Below, piece by piece: positions 44,661 through 56,697 of a stretch of DNA of 64,000 nt. The position numbers were made by a program, and so were the translations under genes. The stretch is from positions 424,059 through 488,058 of the forward strand of contig JADFUC010000250.1 in NCBI GenBank assembly GCA_019722365.1, written 5' to 3'. The notes below the pieces were generated by a model that saw only the letters and a program-made list of their open reading frames with translations, made no database searches and was not told the origin of the DNA. The stretch comes from Lithospermum erythrorhizon (lineage: Eukaryota > Streptophyta > Magnoliopsida > Boraginales > Boraginaceae). Position 1 is the first letter of the stretch; each line of letters opens with the position of its first letter.

Positions 44661-44929
44661 CATCACGAGGCCGCCCCCCACGTGGTACAACGACGTATGA
44701 CCCTTTACTAACCGCTCATGCGAGCGTGGGTGGCGAGAATTACCTTTCCCCGATACATGCTCTTGTAGTGGATTCCTCGAGATGCGTCGCGAAATACGTA
44801 TGCCACATCAGTTTCCTCCTCTTGGGGCGGGGGGTGCGGTTCTACACAGCACTTGCCTTTATCATCACATCTTCACGGACCTACCCATATGAGTAAATGC
44901 AGCCAAAAGCATCAAACTAATTAACAGGT

Positions 44930-45880
44930 ATGCCAGTTAAGCTTAACAGCGATTCAACTGTCCAAACTAACAATCACAACTAATTCAAACTAACAATCCC
45001 AAACTAACGATAAACTAATCCAAACTAACAATCATTTGATATCAAACTACTGTCATGACTAACAATCACATTCAAACTAATTTCCAAACTAATTAACAAT
45101 CAAACTAATTAACAATGACAATTCAATTCAATTAACAATAACAATAACAACACAACAATTAATCCAAACTAATCACAACTAATAACAACTAATCACAACT
45201 AATCACATTCAATTCATCACATTCAACTAATCACATTCAACTAACATTAACAATTAATGCATTCAACTAATATATATCAACTAATCACTGACCAATCTTA
45301 ACAATTCAGCTGTCCCATTAACAATGCTAGCTAATCCAAACTAACAATCGAACTAACAATCACAACTAATCCCAAACTAACAATCACATTTTATTATCAA
45401 ATTAAAAATCACAACTAACAATCACATTCAAACTAATTTTGAAACTAATTAACAATCAAACTAATTAACAATCGCGGCAATCACAATTCAATTGAATTAT
45501 GACCTTGCTAATTAATCAATATCCGCATTCAATTAAATCACATTCAACTAATCGCGTTCGGCCCAATCCATTCAACTAACATTAATAATTAATCACATTT
45601 AGCTGTCACATTCAACTTGTCACTAACAACTAATCACATTCAACTAATCTATACCGTCTAATGCAACTAATAACAACTAATCCTGACCCCATCCGCAATA
45701 ATTCAATTCAATTAACAATAACAATCCTGACTAATCCAAACTAATTAACAGTCACATTATTTCAATTCAAACTTCGATAACAATTAAAACCTAATTATGA
45801 TAACATTCAAACTAATTAGCAATTCAAACTCGATTCAATCACATTCAAACAATATCATTAGTATAAACACTAATTTAACA
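44930..45880. repeat. G-poor CTAAT/CTAACAATCA repeat tract
   Basis: About 950 bp on the plus strand consist almost only of A, C and T in recurrent words CTAATCACA, CTAACAATCA, AACTAATTAACAATC and ATTCAACTAAT, without a strict period. The tract lies upstream (in the minus sense) of the CACTA genes and near the element end at 46470, where subterminal transposase-binding repeats would be expected. That role is inferred. Confidence 0.7.
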
Positions 45881-46440
45881 ATGTATAGACAATAATTAAT
45901 TAATTAAAAAAATGAAATTAATTTTTGGTAATTCAAAATAAGCCCAATTAAACGATAAGATTTAAAATAAAAAAAATTAAAGCCAACTTAATAATTTGAG
46001 CATTCATATCGAAACCAATTCAATCTGATAATTCAAAAAAAAACCTTTGAAATAAGCGCGAGGAAATTGTGGAGGAATTTGTGGGGGAGAGGTGGGCGGC
46101 GGAGCTTTGTGGGGATGGGTGGGAAACCGAGAAGAAAAAAAGGGGAGGGAGAGAAAGCGTTGAATAGGAGATAAATGGCGTCGGGGTTGGCGTCAGGGGT
46201 GCATTAAATATTATAATTAATTTTGCATTTAATTTTAAGTGGTTACATAATTTAAGCATGGCCTTGAAGCCCGGCCAATATATTTTAATTTGCTGTGTGC
46301 AAGAGAATTAACACTAAAATGATACCAGCGCCGTGAATTTTTATTTTTATAAATATTTTTCAAATACAAAAGTTTAATTTATACCGAATCTCACAGGCAG
46401 ATGCCGTACAAGCCTTCACATGTCTAGGCTTGATTACCCC

Positions 46441-46470
46441 GGCCATACGTCCATAAGTCTTTCAGTAGTG
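46441..46470 (-). mobile_element. CACTA element terminus
   Basis: On the minus strand the sequence starts CACTACTGAAAGACTTATGG, a typical CACTA terminal motif, at the upstream side of the two minus-strand CACTA genes. It therefore marks the probable 5' end of that element. Confidence 0.6.
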
Positions 46471-46719
46471 TATAGAAGGTGGTTTTGGGTTGAGGCTTAG
46501 TTGAGCTTACTTATCTTACTACAAAAGAAAGTTGACATCTTTACAAAATAATCATACTCGATTGGGTGTGTTTTGGTGGTTGCTTCCCGTCGATTGGCGT
46601 TGATTATTAACCCTTTCAATATTCCACGCACGTAGCTTGTATTCATAATACCTTATGCTAAGAAGTAAGAAATGTTTTAATAAGCATCCCATGTGTCAAT
46701 GAATGCATGGTGGCATTTG

Positions 46720-46990
46720 ACTCCTAATATGACTCTGATACCACGCGCCCAGACATTATGAGACTCATTGAATTTAATTCCAAACAACCTTGCATAGAAT
46801 AGCAATGAGTTGTATATTGGATCAAATGTAATTTGATCCAAACAAATATTATATTGAATTTAATTCCAAACAACCTTGGGAAATTTAGGTTATTTTAGGG
46901 CAGTTCTTGACATTTGAGTTGTCTATTGGATCAAATTACATTTGATGTTTAAAAAACTAATATTGAAAGGGATGTATGTATAATGTGTTA
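46720..46990 (-). repeat. Primer-site-like motif and LTR relic
   Basis: The minus strand reads TGGTATCAGAGTCATATTAG (46742-46723), a perfect start of an initiator-Met primer site. Upstream of it, AATTTAATTCCAAACAACCTTG occurs twice (46778 and 46858) and TTGGATCAAAT / ATTTGATCCAA form an inverted pair near 46818. It appears to be the LTR-leader junction of another copia-type element, otherwise lost. Confidence 0.5.
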
Positions 46991-47291
46991 AATCGCGTGT
47001 ATTCACAACAATATGACATACAACATGTCACGTCGTATGAAGTAACCGCTGGCAGTAAATGGGTTCGATAGTACACAACTTGCTCTAACTGATAACAGAG
47101 AAACTATTTCCATTTCGAAAGTATTCATCGGGTGTAATTGGCATATTTGTATCATATAATGTTACAATGAAACATGTCTATGAGCGATGCCCATATTGGA
47201 AATGTTCTGTGGAGGCTGAAAAATAGTATATTCTCTTGATGTTCATCATTTTGATTCGTTTACTTCTCTTCCATGACATCAACCCTTTGGA

Positions 47292-49101
47292 TTAACACTT
47301 TCGACAGTGCGCATATACCAAATTCTTCCTCAATGAAATTGTGAGTTTAGCTGGATCCATTCCCTCTCCTATCACTTCTATTTCATTATTATCATCTCCA
47401 ATTAAGCTCACAGATAGTACGCCTGCATAAAGTAGTTCTACATTAATGTATTGGATATATATTTGAAATAAAGAAAATGATAATAAGAATGAAAATGACA
47501 TTATACAAGTAGTAGTGAATCGGTTAAGGTCATGTAGAGCATTCTCTACAGATATTTCTGTATACTGTTGTCCAAAGTACAAAAAAAGAAATAGCAACAT
47601 ATTTGTGCAATATATAACAATATAACATTAGATTTATGCAAAGTGCAAAAATATGCCATCAAATTTATACACTCTTTCAATTTTGATTGTGGATATCAAA
47701 ATCTATCGATGTTTCAAAATATGTAAATAATTTTAGTTGTTAGATATTAATTTTGGGTTGGATACACAAATCTATCAATTTTTTCAAAAATAAATCAATA
47801 TAATTTGTATAAAATACAAAAATATAACATCAGATTTATACAAAGTATAAAAATATGTCATCGAATTTAAGTTAAAATACAAAATAAATCCATCTACAGA
47901 AATATACAGATAAATTGTTCTACATGAGTAACATGACCATATCTTTTACAGTAGTAGGTGTATCTGAGTAGAGATGAAGGCCTACCAAATTGACTAACGG
48001 CAACCTTCAAAGCCTTCTTGCGAGAACGACGGTCATGCATAGATACCTTTATCACAACCTTTTGCTACATTGCAAGAACCATTAAAATATTTTCTTTAAG
48101 TTGACTAAATATGACAAATTAAGTATAAAATGCAGGACGCCCTTTTTCAACGAGAAATAGACCATTCTATAAATTAGTGGATGTATAATAGTCAATCAAG
48201 ATTAAATAGACGATCGATCATATAACAGTGATAACTATTTCTAAAACACAAGATCTTAAAAATTACTTTTAGCTGCAATTGAATGGCACATCATCCCTTT
48301 GCGTTGTTTTAGTAAGGACAAAATAGGCGCCATCATATGTCTTGTATGGTTGTGCGTGCCTTTTATTTATTTTCCCCCCACCTCACAAAGTGTAAATTGT
48401 CATAACAGTTCCTATCTATAGTGTTATTAATTTTTTCCTCCATTATACAACTCACAGGTCAAATTAGAAATTAGTTTTGAGAAATCTATTTTGAGAAAAA
48501 ATCCCTAAAAATTAGGGATGGAGGAGTAGTTCAATAGCTACTATTTGGTAACCAAAGTGTACTAAAATTGTGCACTATTTGGTAACCAAAGTGTACTAAA
48601 ATTGTGAACAATGATCCCTACCTTAAGACGATCAATTGATAATGCATGAAAAAGCCACAAACATATCTGATATGGTGACTTGTATGTGGACTATTTATTC
48701 AACTTCAATTGATCAAACTGAGACTATTTTATGGGGAGTAAATTGGAAGTCGACGACACTAGCAGAAATCATTTCAACAATTCTCTGCGACTAAGGACTT
48801 ACTCATATAATTTAAGGAGTATTTGTCATCATATTAATTCAAAGAAAGTAATATTTCTATGATCATAATAACGGAAAATCCAGAATCTTGATTTAGGCGG
48901 GCAAAGTTGTATAAACATAAAATTTGAGAATTTCAAGCTAATTTTAATTTGCAATTATATACAGCAGCCTAACAAATTGTCTTAAAGCAAATTCTCACAA
49001 TTTTCAAAATCAATACTACAACCCCTTTGGATCAGTCACTGATTCTATATATACATATATTATATATCAAACATATATATAGAGATATTGCCTACCTTCA
49101 T
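47292..49101 (-). CDS. Small heavy-metal-associated (HMA) domain protein, HIPP-like
   Basis: Three exons join with correct phases and GT-AG borders: 49101-49096 (ATGAAG only), 48064-47986 and 47422-47292. The 71-residue product starts MKQKVVIKVSMHDRRSRKKA and continues LKVAVSQFGVLSVSLIGDDN, NEIEVIGEGMDPAKLTISLR, KNLVYAHCRKC. This is one beta-alpha-beta-beta-alpha-beta HMA fold, as in plant heavy-metal-associated isoprenylated proteins. The metal-binding CxxC is absent: the loop reads MHDRRSRKKA, as in the non-metal-binding subgroup. The C-terminus is odd. A frame change of one base near 47308 would give a more family-like ending (TVESVNPKG, stop at 47279); as read it ends CRKC, with Cys at position -4 but no aliphatic residues, so prenylation is doubtful. 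Family members act in metal handling and stress or pathogen susceptibility; the function here is unknown. Confidence 0.82.
48538..48606. repeat. Perfect tandem duplication in intron 1 of the HMA gene
   Basis: ACTATTTGGTAACCAAAGTG followed by TACTAAAATTGTG is repeated head to tail with a one-base spacer. The copies appear identical, so the duplication is recent. Confidence 0.88.
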
Positions 49102-50100
49102 TGTATAATTATGACGAAGGCTTGATTGCTATGTTTGAGATGGAAACTTGGAAGAATTAAAGAATTTGAAAGGTTAGTGTGATTCTTTAATCTGTTTGGT
49201 TTAATAATTCATAGTACGTCAGTAGTATATATATATATATATACTCCGTAAATAGGTCAACCTCTAATGTCAGAGTCTTCCACGCACGTACTTTACGAAA
49301 ATTTCACATCTTTTCTCGACAATTTACGTACATTGTGATTGTTACTGTATATGCCAATATACAGCCACAAAGCCTCTTAATGTATGTGGATGTGGAGTTA
49401 CAGTACGTTCTTGAATTGAGAACGTTTTTTGTATAACATTAGATTCATTTTAGTTGATATTTTTGATTTACTTTTATCGTTATAACTAACTATTTATTAT
49501 ATTATGAAAAGTTCTCTTTGTCATCGCCATCCATTACAAAAGGTTGTTCGCTTTGGTTTTTTGGTAAAAATAATAACTTTAATAATTATTGATCCACATA
49601 ACCGAGTTCGTATTGTTAAAGGAATTTGAGAAAATATTTTCATTTGTGGCTTTAAATATACTACAAACAAAAATAGTTGAATTTAATTTGAAGTTCAATC
49701 AAAGTTGGACAATTTTTTTGAAATATAAGGAGATCCAAGAATATCAATTTCTATTCATTGTCATAAGAAATAATAAGAGGCAATAATTCATGACTAAAGA
49801 TTTATCTAAAAGATGAAAACACCAACTAACATGAATTTATTAAGGATATTCCAAATTGAATAGTAATATATATTGAAATAACTTATGAACGTGAGCGTAG
49901 GTAGAAATGGAAAAAGACCATGGAATTTGAGACTTTGAGAGCACCATGAGTCCACGACATGAATTGTTATTATACCATCCTTTTCAACTTTTTCATGACA
50001 CACTTGGATGGAAAATGAGATTAAAATACTCCGTTGTTACTACATTACTATAGTCTATAATGGAATTTTTGCTTGCCAAATGACTTATCAACATCTTATC
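49102..50100. other. Upstream flank of the HMA gene
   Basis: No gene is recognised in this AT-rich region. A TATATATATATATATACTCCGT tract lies near 49227 in the probable promoter of the minus-strand HMA gene. The dispersed repeat shared with 30335-30420 is at 49945-50030. Confidence 0.45.
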
Positions 50101-50204
50101 TAGAATTAATGATATTGGGCATCCAACTACGTTTAAAAAAAATTACTGAAATTAGAGTTCGGATCGATTCACGTTGATCATTTGATATTTAAAAACAAAT
50201 TTCT

Positions 50205-51130
50205 TGGTCCGTTCGCAGTGCTTTTATTAATCTGTTAGTTTTTAATGAAAGTTATAGAGATAATTTTGTCAGCAAATTAAATTAACTACTTTTGAGTACA
50301 ATTTAATGACTACCCTCCCCCCCATACACTCACCCTTCATCTCATCCGTATACCACATCTCCCCGAACCCCCACCTTAAATCGCCACCTCAATTTAATAT
50401 TCTTGATTTCACCTCTCTTTCCACACCAACTCATCTTCTCCTTCAGTCACCAATTTTCCAAGAATTAAAATGAAGAACTCTTAAGAAATTACTCCTGAGA
50501 TGGTTTAGGCTTCAAGGAATTACTTCCTTTCTTGTTGATTTTGTAGCTTCTAAGTTGTTTAATCTTGGATGCGAACCAGAAAAACATTATAATATAATAT
50601 AGGTTTCGGTGCAATATGGGTAATTATGAATTGGCACCAAACTTTGATTGAGTTTGACTTTTTATAATAGTTAATTTTGTTATTACAATGGCTGGTAGCC
50701 CTCAAGTGAAATTATATGAAACAAACATTGATGTTCTACTTGGTTTCCAGCCGCACATTTTTTTAATAAAGTAGGTATAAATTGAATCTTACTTTCAATG
50801 TCTAGCATTATCTTCATTCATATGTTTAGGCAGAGAACAATAGAGCATTATGGAGGAGGTGAAGATGGTGCGTGGTGGCGAAGGTGGGATTGGGGTGGGG
50901 GTTAAAGAGGTTGGAAAGGAGGAGGGAGGGGTAGGGTGGGTAGGTGTTGTTGGAGAAGATGTAAGGTTTTAGTTTTTATTTAAAATATACCCATTATTTT
51001 TTATATTTTAAATTATTTCCAAATCTAATTTTAGTTATAGTTCGATGCGAACTGTTGGTGTGGATTAAATTACCCCAATAAATATGATTAAAACTAACAG
51101 ATTTCACAAATTAACGGTTAAATTGGACGA
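50205..51130. mobile_element. TIR-type DNA transposon relic (class unresolved)
   Basis: AATCTGTTAGTTTTTAATGA (about 50229) and ATGATTAAAACTAACAGATT (about 51083) form an inverted pair. Inside, C-rich words (CTACCCTCCCCCCCATACAC at about 50312) face G-rich words (GGGTGGGGGTTAAAGAGG at about 50895). The layout resembles 8560-9010. No transposase sequence is seen, and the outer ends and target duplication were not resolved. Confidence 0.5.
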
Positions 51131-52310
51131 GCGTGAAGTGGGTAGTTTTCAAGCATTAGTGTCCGAATATAGTCGATGCGAAATGAGAGTGATTTAAATG
51201 ACTTTTTAAATATAGTGTGTGATGTCAGTATGATTGACCTGAATCAATGTTATCATGTTATTAAAAAATCATGTTGCAAATGTCATGGTTTTTATATAGT
51301 TTTCACAAAATATTATATAAAAAGATCATATACAAAAAATTTGGTTAAAGTCAATTATCAAAAAATTCGAAAGTAAGACAACGTTTTGTACAGGTAGTAT
51401 TATTATTGTTGCATTTGGTTTGTAGTTGGGCATCAACAATTCCATTCATACAGAAGTGCTTGCACTATACTTACTTGAAGGCCTCTAATTGCCTAAAGTA
51501 AAGGGCATGATGAATGTCATTATAGAAAAAGATTTGACTACATTGGAAGGAATGATTAGCAAAGGATCAAGTCATTGGAGCTTAAACATGACATAGTCAT
51601 TATAAGGTCACTTATGAACGATTATATATACTGTTTTCTGTCTTGAGTTTTGGGGATATGTGCGAAAATAAAAATTGAGTTTCATTTAAATAATTTTTTT
51701 TAAAATTAATATTGTTCATGATCACTATTTAATTAGACAAAAATATATTGGTTATAAAAAGATTCGAACTTTATACATTTAATTTCAAAATTTTACAAGT
51801 GATTTACCAATCATGTAAATTATAATTTTACTTTGACAAAGTATAATATGTAATATAATTATATAGTCATTCATATTATTTTAGAATTAGGCATCCTAAT
51901 ATTATGGGAATCTTGTGCCATTACATAAGACCACTATATATACGGACCTACCCTGACCGGAAAGCTTTATCAAAAGATAATAAGGTTACCAACTTTTAGC
52001 AAACATTGCAAATAATTTGCACATTTTTTTTTTGTGTGTATGGTCAAACTTTTCCATCACCTCTTTTATCAATTGTTTTGCTAGAGAAGAGAACATTTAA
52101 ATACGTGAGAAGATATCATAAGCTTTGTTCATTTAATGTCTCATTTGTAACCAAGTGATTATCAATGAAAGTTGACCTTGCAAATCATAACTTGATACTC
52201 CGTATAAAGTCGAGCTACTCTAATAAAGACGTGATTCATCTTCATTGTTTGACCTATTTTCAAGATTTGATTTTTACAAGGCTGAAACTTCTTCTAATTT
52301 TATTCTCAGC
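51131..52310. other. Intergenic DNA, no gene seen
   Basis: AT-rich sequence; the frame at 51176-51376 has no recognisable domain. No RNA gene or transposon terminus was recognised. Confidence 0.45.
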
Positions 52311-52512
52311 GAGCTCATGAAGCATGTATTTAGAGTTCAAACGAACGTGCGTAACATGCGTTCGGTTGTTTTAGCTTGTTGTTTTGTGACCTAGCGAGCC
52401 CATGACGCATACACTCAAACTTAAAACGAGCACATGAGGAATGTACTTATAGTTACCACGAGCGTGCATAACATGATCTCAGTTGTTTTAGCTTGTTGTT
52501 TGGTGACCAAGC
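52311..52512. repeat. Two tandem copies of about 117 bp
   Basis: AGCGAGCTCATGAAGCATGT ... GTTGTTTTAGCTTGTTGTTTTGTGACC is followed by AGCGAGCCCATGACGCATAC ... GTTGTTTTAGCTTGTTGTTTGGTGACC and a third start (AAGCGAG). Similarity is highest at the 3' ends. Confidence 0.78.
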
Positions 52513-52677
52513 GAGTGTTGGAACATGAATGTTAGATCGTGAAATGTCGGATTCGAAACCGATTGATTTATGCAATAGGATTTAATCGTTCAAAACTATA
52601 AGTTGAATATATATTAATTGTTGGACAATTAATATTTAGGATTCTGGAGTATCGACATTAGAGGTTATTGACTTCTT

Positions 52678-52903
52678 TGTTGGAAATTATGCGACTTGTT
52701 TATAATATAAAATCATAAACAAATGCCGAGATCGAATAAATGTATATGGCGAATTCTGATAAAATCGTATATAAATATGTGTATAAGCAGAGTCTTTACG
52801 TCATGACGGAAGTCGCCGACTTTACTCTACCGAAGCCTCCTTTGAATTCCTAGCAATGGCGTCAAAAAAGAGCCGATGCCTCCGATTAATCCATATCGAA
52901 ACA
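52678..52903. repeat. Left part of a copia-type LTR split by the LARD-like element
   Basis: TGTTGGAAATTATGCG opens a stretch whose later part (ATATGTGTATAAGCAGAGTC, ACGGAAGTCGCCGACT) parallels the copia-2 LTR (ATATGAATAAAGAGTTC, GGCGGAAGGCG). It continues after 62499 (GACTTGCTAGAATC, compare ACTTGCTAGAGTT at 39519), so the element 52904-62499 landed within it. Confidence 0.55.
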
Positions 52904-54419
52904 TGTGACAGCAGGTGGGCCACGAGTTGGGGGCCGTCAGCGGCGCGTATGTCGAGTCATGCGGCTTGATGGATAGCAATAAAAATGACTTCTTTTACAT
53001 CATAAATAAAAACAATATAACTAGATCCATCGGGTGAACTAACCAATAGTACAAACGACATTGAAATTCATAGTATAAATACTGCGTGAACAATTTGTTA
53101 TCTGACTTCGAGTCAATAATAATTATATACAAACTTCAAGAAGATAAAAGTATAATTTGTTGGTCTTGAAACCACCCGTCGCCATCTTGGCAGATGCAGC
53201 GACTACTCGGCCAATGCATATCGGTCATTCCTTGACAACTGGCGTAAAAGCAGCCTTTGGTAGGAAAATAGGAAGTGAAGCTAAAAAGGCTGAGTGAAAA
53301 TAAATAGCAGCAGTTAACTACGTCAGCCTTGAATAAGAATAATTTAGATTCGCCAGCTGTTCGCTATATCTGCAGTATTATTTTATAGATTCTTTTCACC
53401 ACAAAATAAAACTTTTCCTTATTGGCTTTCTAACTAACACAGTAGCCAGCGCTCACGTCGACAACACTCCGCGGTACACCTTAATTACAAGAGGTATTTA
53501 CATACGTTATCTTTTAAAGTATGGCTAATTCCGATATAAAATACACCTGTGGCGCAATGCTTAAACATATATCTTAACCTCTGCTTAACTCATGCGTATA
53601 CAACTCGATCACTTATCTTGAGTTCACTTTAAAAGTACTACTCCCATTTTACAATCATACTCCTCTATGACAACTAATGTTCCTCGAAAGACCTTCCAAA
53701 TATATGCGTTTCTTAATATGGTAGGTAATATATCTTGAATCAAGACAGCCATCTGATTTATCTTCCCAGATTTTTTCCATTTAGTATCACAGGAACTTAT
53801 TTACCCTCCATGGTATCGAATTAAGTGGTTAGATGGAGTACTTATATTCTAGCACATTTGAATCCATTTTTCCACCATATATAAAATATCATGACATCAT
53901 CGGCAGAGATTAGCATAAACTTAGGTTTATAATTTACGCTCTTTAATGTTCTCATTCCAAAGGTATCTCGTCCATTATTAGCAAGATATATATAACATAT
54001 AAAACAAAAGGCATTAATCTTGGGTAAAGAGTACGGTGAAAATAAATACAGGTATCTGAATAAAAGTAATTAAGCCGACGGTACAAAAATGATATAACCA
54101 TCAAAATCTTGTTGCTAAGCCTTGACAAGCAAAGATTGTGAATAGTCATCGTAGTCAAATATGAATAAAATACATGTATCTGAGTTATCGGATAAAATCA
54201 TACAACATAATTCCACATGAGTCTCGGACATAACACATGAATATATAATAGGGGTTCGATAAACCTGTCCTTGGAAATGAAATCCGCCGAGGGCTTCAAT
54301 GGCGACTAAAACTCTAGTCGTCAAACCTACTTATCTCTGTATCCCCATGGTATCTCTGAAAATGCACAATGCGTATACTCAATCCGTCTGCGAGGAATGG
54401 ACAAATCAACAATCACCTC

Positions 54420-55000
54420 GCACTTATACCGCGGTATAAGGCCAAAACATAACATACACAAAGTATAAGGCACGCGCGCTTATACACAGTATAAAGCCGC
54501 TGCGCTATACCGTGAGTATAGGGCCAAACGCCCAGCTATACCGTAGTATGGGGCCACCGACAATGCACCTGACAAAGCGATCAAAGAGAATCATACCGCG
54601 CGCTATACCGTAGTATAGAGGCCAAACGCCTTGTTATCACCAGTAGTATAGGGCCACCGACAATGCATGACAAAGCGATCAAAAGAGGAGAATCATCTGC
54701 ATGGCGCTATGCCGTAGTATAGGGCCAAACCGCCGCTATACCGTAGTATGGGGCCCACCTCGACAATGCACACAGCAAAGCGTCAAAGAGAATCATACCT
54801 TGTATACCGTGAAGTATAGGGTACGCCGACGATACACACAGCAAGCGATCAAAGGAGAATCATACGCTGGCGCTATACCGTAGTATAGGGCCAAACCGCC
54901 TGTTATACCGTAGTATAGGGTACCCTCGACAATGCACACGACAAGCGTCAAAGAATCATACCCGCGCGCTATACCGTAGTATAGGGCGATAAGCGTCACG
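54420..55000 (-). repeat. Hairpin array, copy C
   Basis: About ten hairpins occur on the minus strand as GGCCCTATACTACGGTATAG, that is stem CTATAC, loop TACG, stem GTATAG. They alternate with spacers containing GATTCTCTTTGATCGCTTTG and GCATTGTCGG. The first few units at the low-coordinate end differ (loops such as ACACAAAG). Confidence 0.82.
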
Positions 55001-55189
55001 TATCTGCGAGGAAGGAGAGTACTTTAATCACACAATAATCCCAACTATAGGGTCATATCCTAATAAAATCACCTCAAAATCATACATAACTCCATGGTTA
55101 CCTCTCTCGATAACCAACTACTTTACTTCGACAATAGCAAAACATCGGCTAATACATCCACCTGATAAATGGAAATCAATGTCGCGGCC

Positions 55190-55350
55190 GCCGCGAAGGC
55201 CGTAAATACCACGAGTGCCCGACAAAAGCCATAAAACCGCGAAGTTTCAAAGCGAGCCACATAAATACCACAAGTGCCGTCGAAGGCCTGATACCACCAG
55301 TGCCGACAAAGCCACATAAATACCCGCGAAGTGCGACAAAGGCCACATGT
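55190..55350 (-). repeat. Minisatellite of about 32 bp (GCCTTTGTCGGCACT type), copy C
   Basis: Four to five units contain CATAAATACCACGAGTGCCG and ACAAAGCCA on the plus strand. Equivalent short arrays are at 60965-61135 (copy D), about 12855-12910 (copy B, two units) and 2555-2615 (copy A, two degenerate units). Confidence 0.78.
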
Positions 55351-56697
55351 CTGAGAAATATAAGTTGGGAGTTCGGGCCGTGACACCTCAGGCGACCTTG
55401 ATCTTTGCGGAATAGGTCGCATAATCATATTAGTATTGTGTCGTCTATGCATTACATGTATACCGTTCCCGTAATCATATCCGCAAGGACATATGCACCG
55501 TTCACATAATTATATTTTACAAAGACACTGTACCCTTTACACGTAATTATAATACAGAACTGGTACCATTTAAAAAAGAAGTACATAAGGTAATACGTGA
55601 GATAAGTACTACTTCTATAGCTATCACAAAGTCTCACGAGCGATCACGGGCGTGCCCTTCCCATGGTCAAGGCCTAGAACTTACCAGAGAGAAAGTGTAC
55701 TTTCGGGGAACTAATACTAAGAATTACGTTCTAGAATAAACATTACCCGACTCTATTCGAACGATTTCATGATCTAACGCGGGCAAACTATGAATTATAA
55801 ACTCGCCGGACACAACCCAAATCGATCGCCGCTAAAAGATTCCATCTTATCATTTATAAATTACAAATTAACTTATATGTCATTCTAGTTGTCAGCGGGT
55901 CCACTAATTAACAATCTATACTCAAAATATCAATTATATCTCGACTTGAAAATATTACTTTTTCAACTGCTTGCCTTTAATGAATTTTAAATCACCGATT
56001 TAACATCATGATAACTATAATAGGTCGATTAAACTCCTACACATTTAAAGTCTTATGAAAATAATATCACCTCAAAAGTCAACGAAACCTAGAAAAGTCC
56101 TTTCGACCTTAACGTCCTCAAGCGAGCTCTAAATCGTTAAATCGCTTACTTATACATCATATAACCGCGCCAACTAAGATTCATCATAAAATTCAATTAT
56201 GTAAAAAGTCAGCAAAAAGTCAACTATCTCAAAACCCAGAAATATCTCAATACTTGAAATTTCTTACCTTAACTTCGAAGAGAATGATGAAGAGAACAAT
56301 ATTCCACAAAGCGGTTTGGTTTAGAAGGCACAATTGAAGAGAGAAATGGAAAAAAAATTGTTCAAGGGGGAGATGGTATATCTCGGCCAAATGGAACAAA
56401 AATGAAGAAGATAGTGAAGTGTTTGATGATGTAGGAGGATATGTATGAATAGATATTATTTAAAAAAAAACTTCGAGTCCACGTTCGGTTTGGTTAATTC
56501 TCTCAGCTGCTCGTCTTAGAAATCTCATGACAGATTTGAAGATAAATTCTTATGGCACACGCTACTAAATTATAAATGAAATTACGGCTCAAAAATTTTT
56601 CTGAAATAATATCATCATTGAAAAAAATTATACTATTCAGGTCGGCCATGCGACCGAAAAAAATTTTTTTTTTAAATAACGGGTTATTCTGATACAC

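Larger units (their letters stand above)
52904..56697 (-). repeat. 3' LTR of the LARD-like element (copy C)
   Basis: Collinear over its length with copy D (58633-62499) and, in most blocks, with copies A and B. It holds the hairpin array (54420-55000) and a second minisatellite (55190-55350). Frames at 53952-54324, 54701-54999, 55123-55452 and 56503-56697 are incidental. Confidence 0.83.

Noticed and set aside
43096..44896. Plus-strand frames at 43096-43386 and 44468-44896
   Set aside because: They are antisense to the broken CACTA accessory gene and show no motif of their own.
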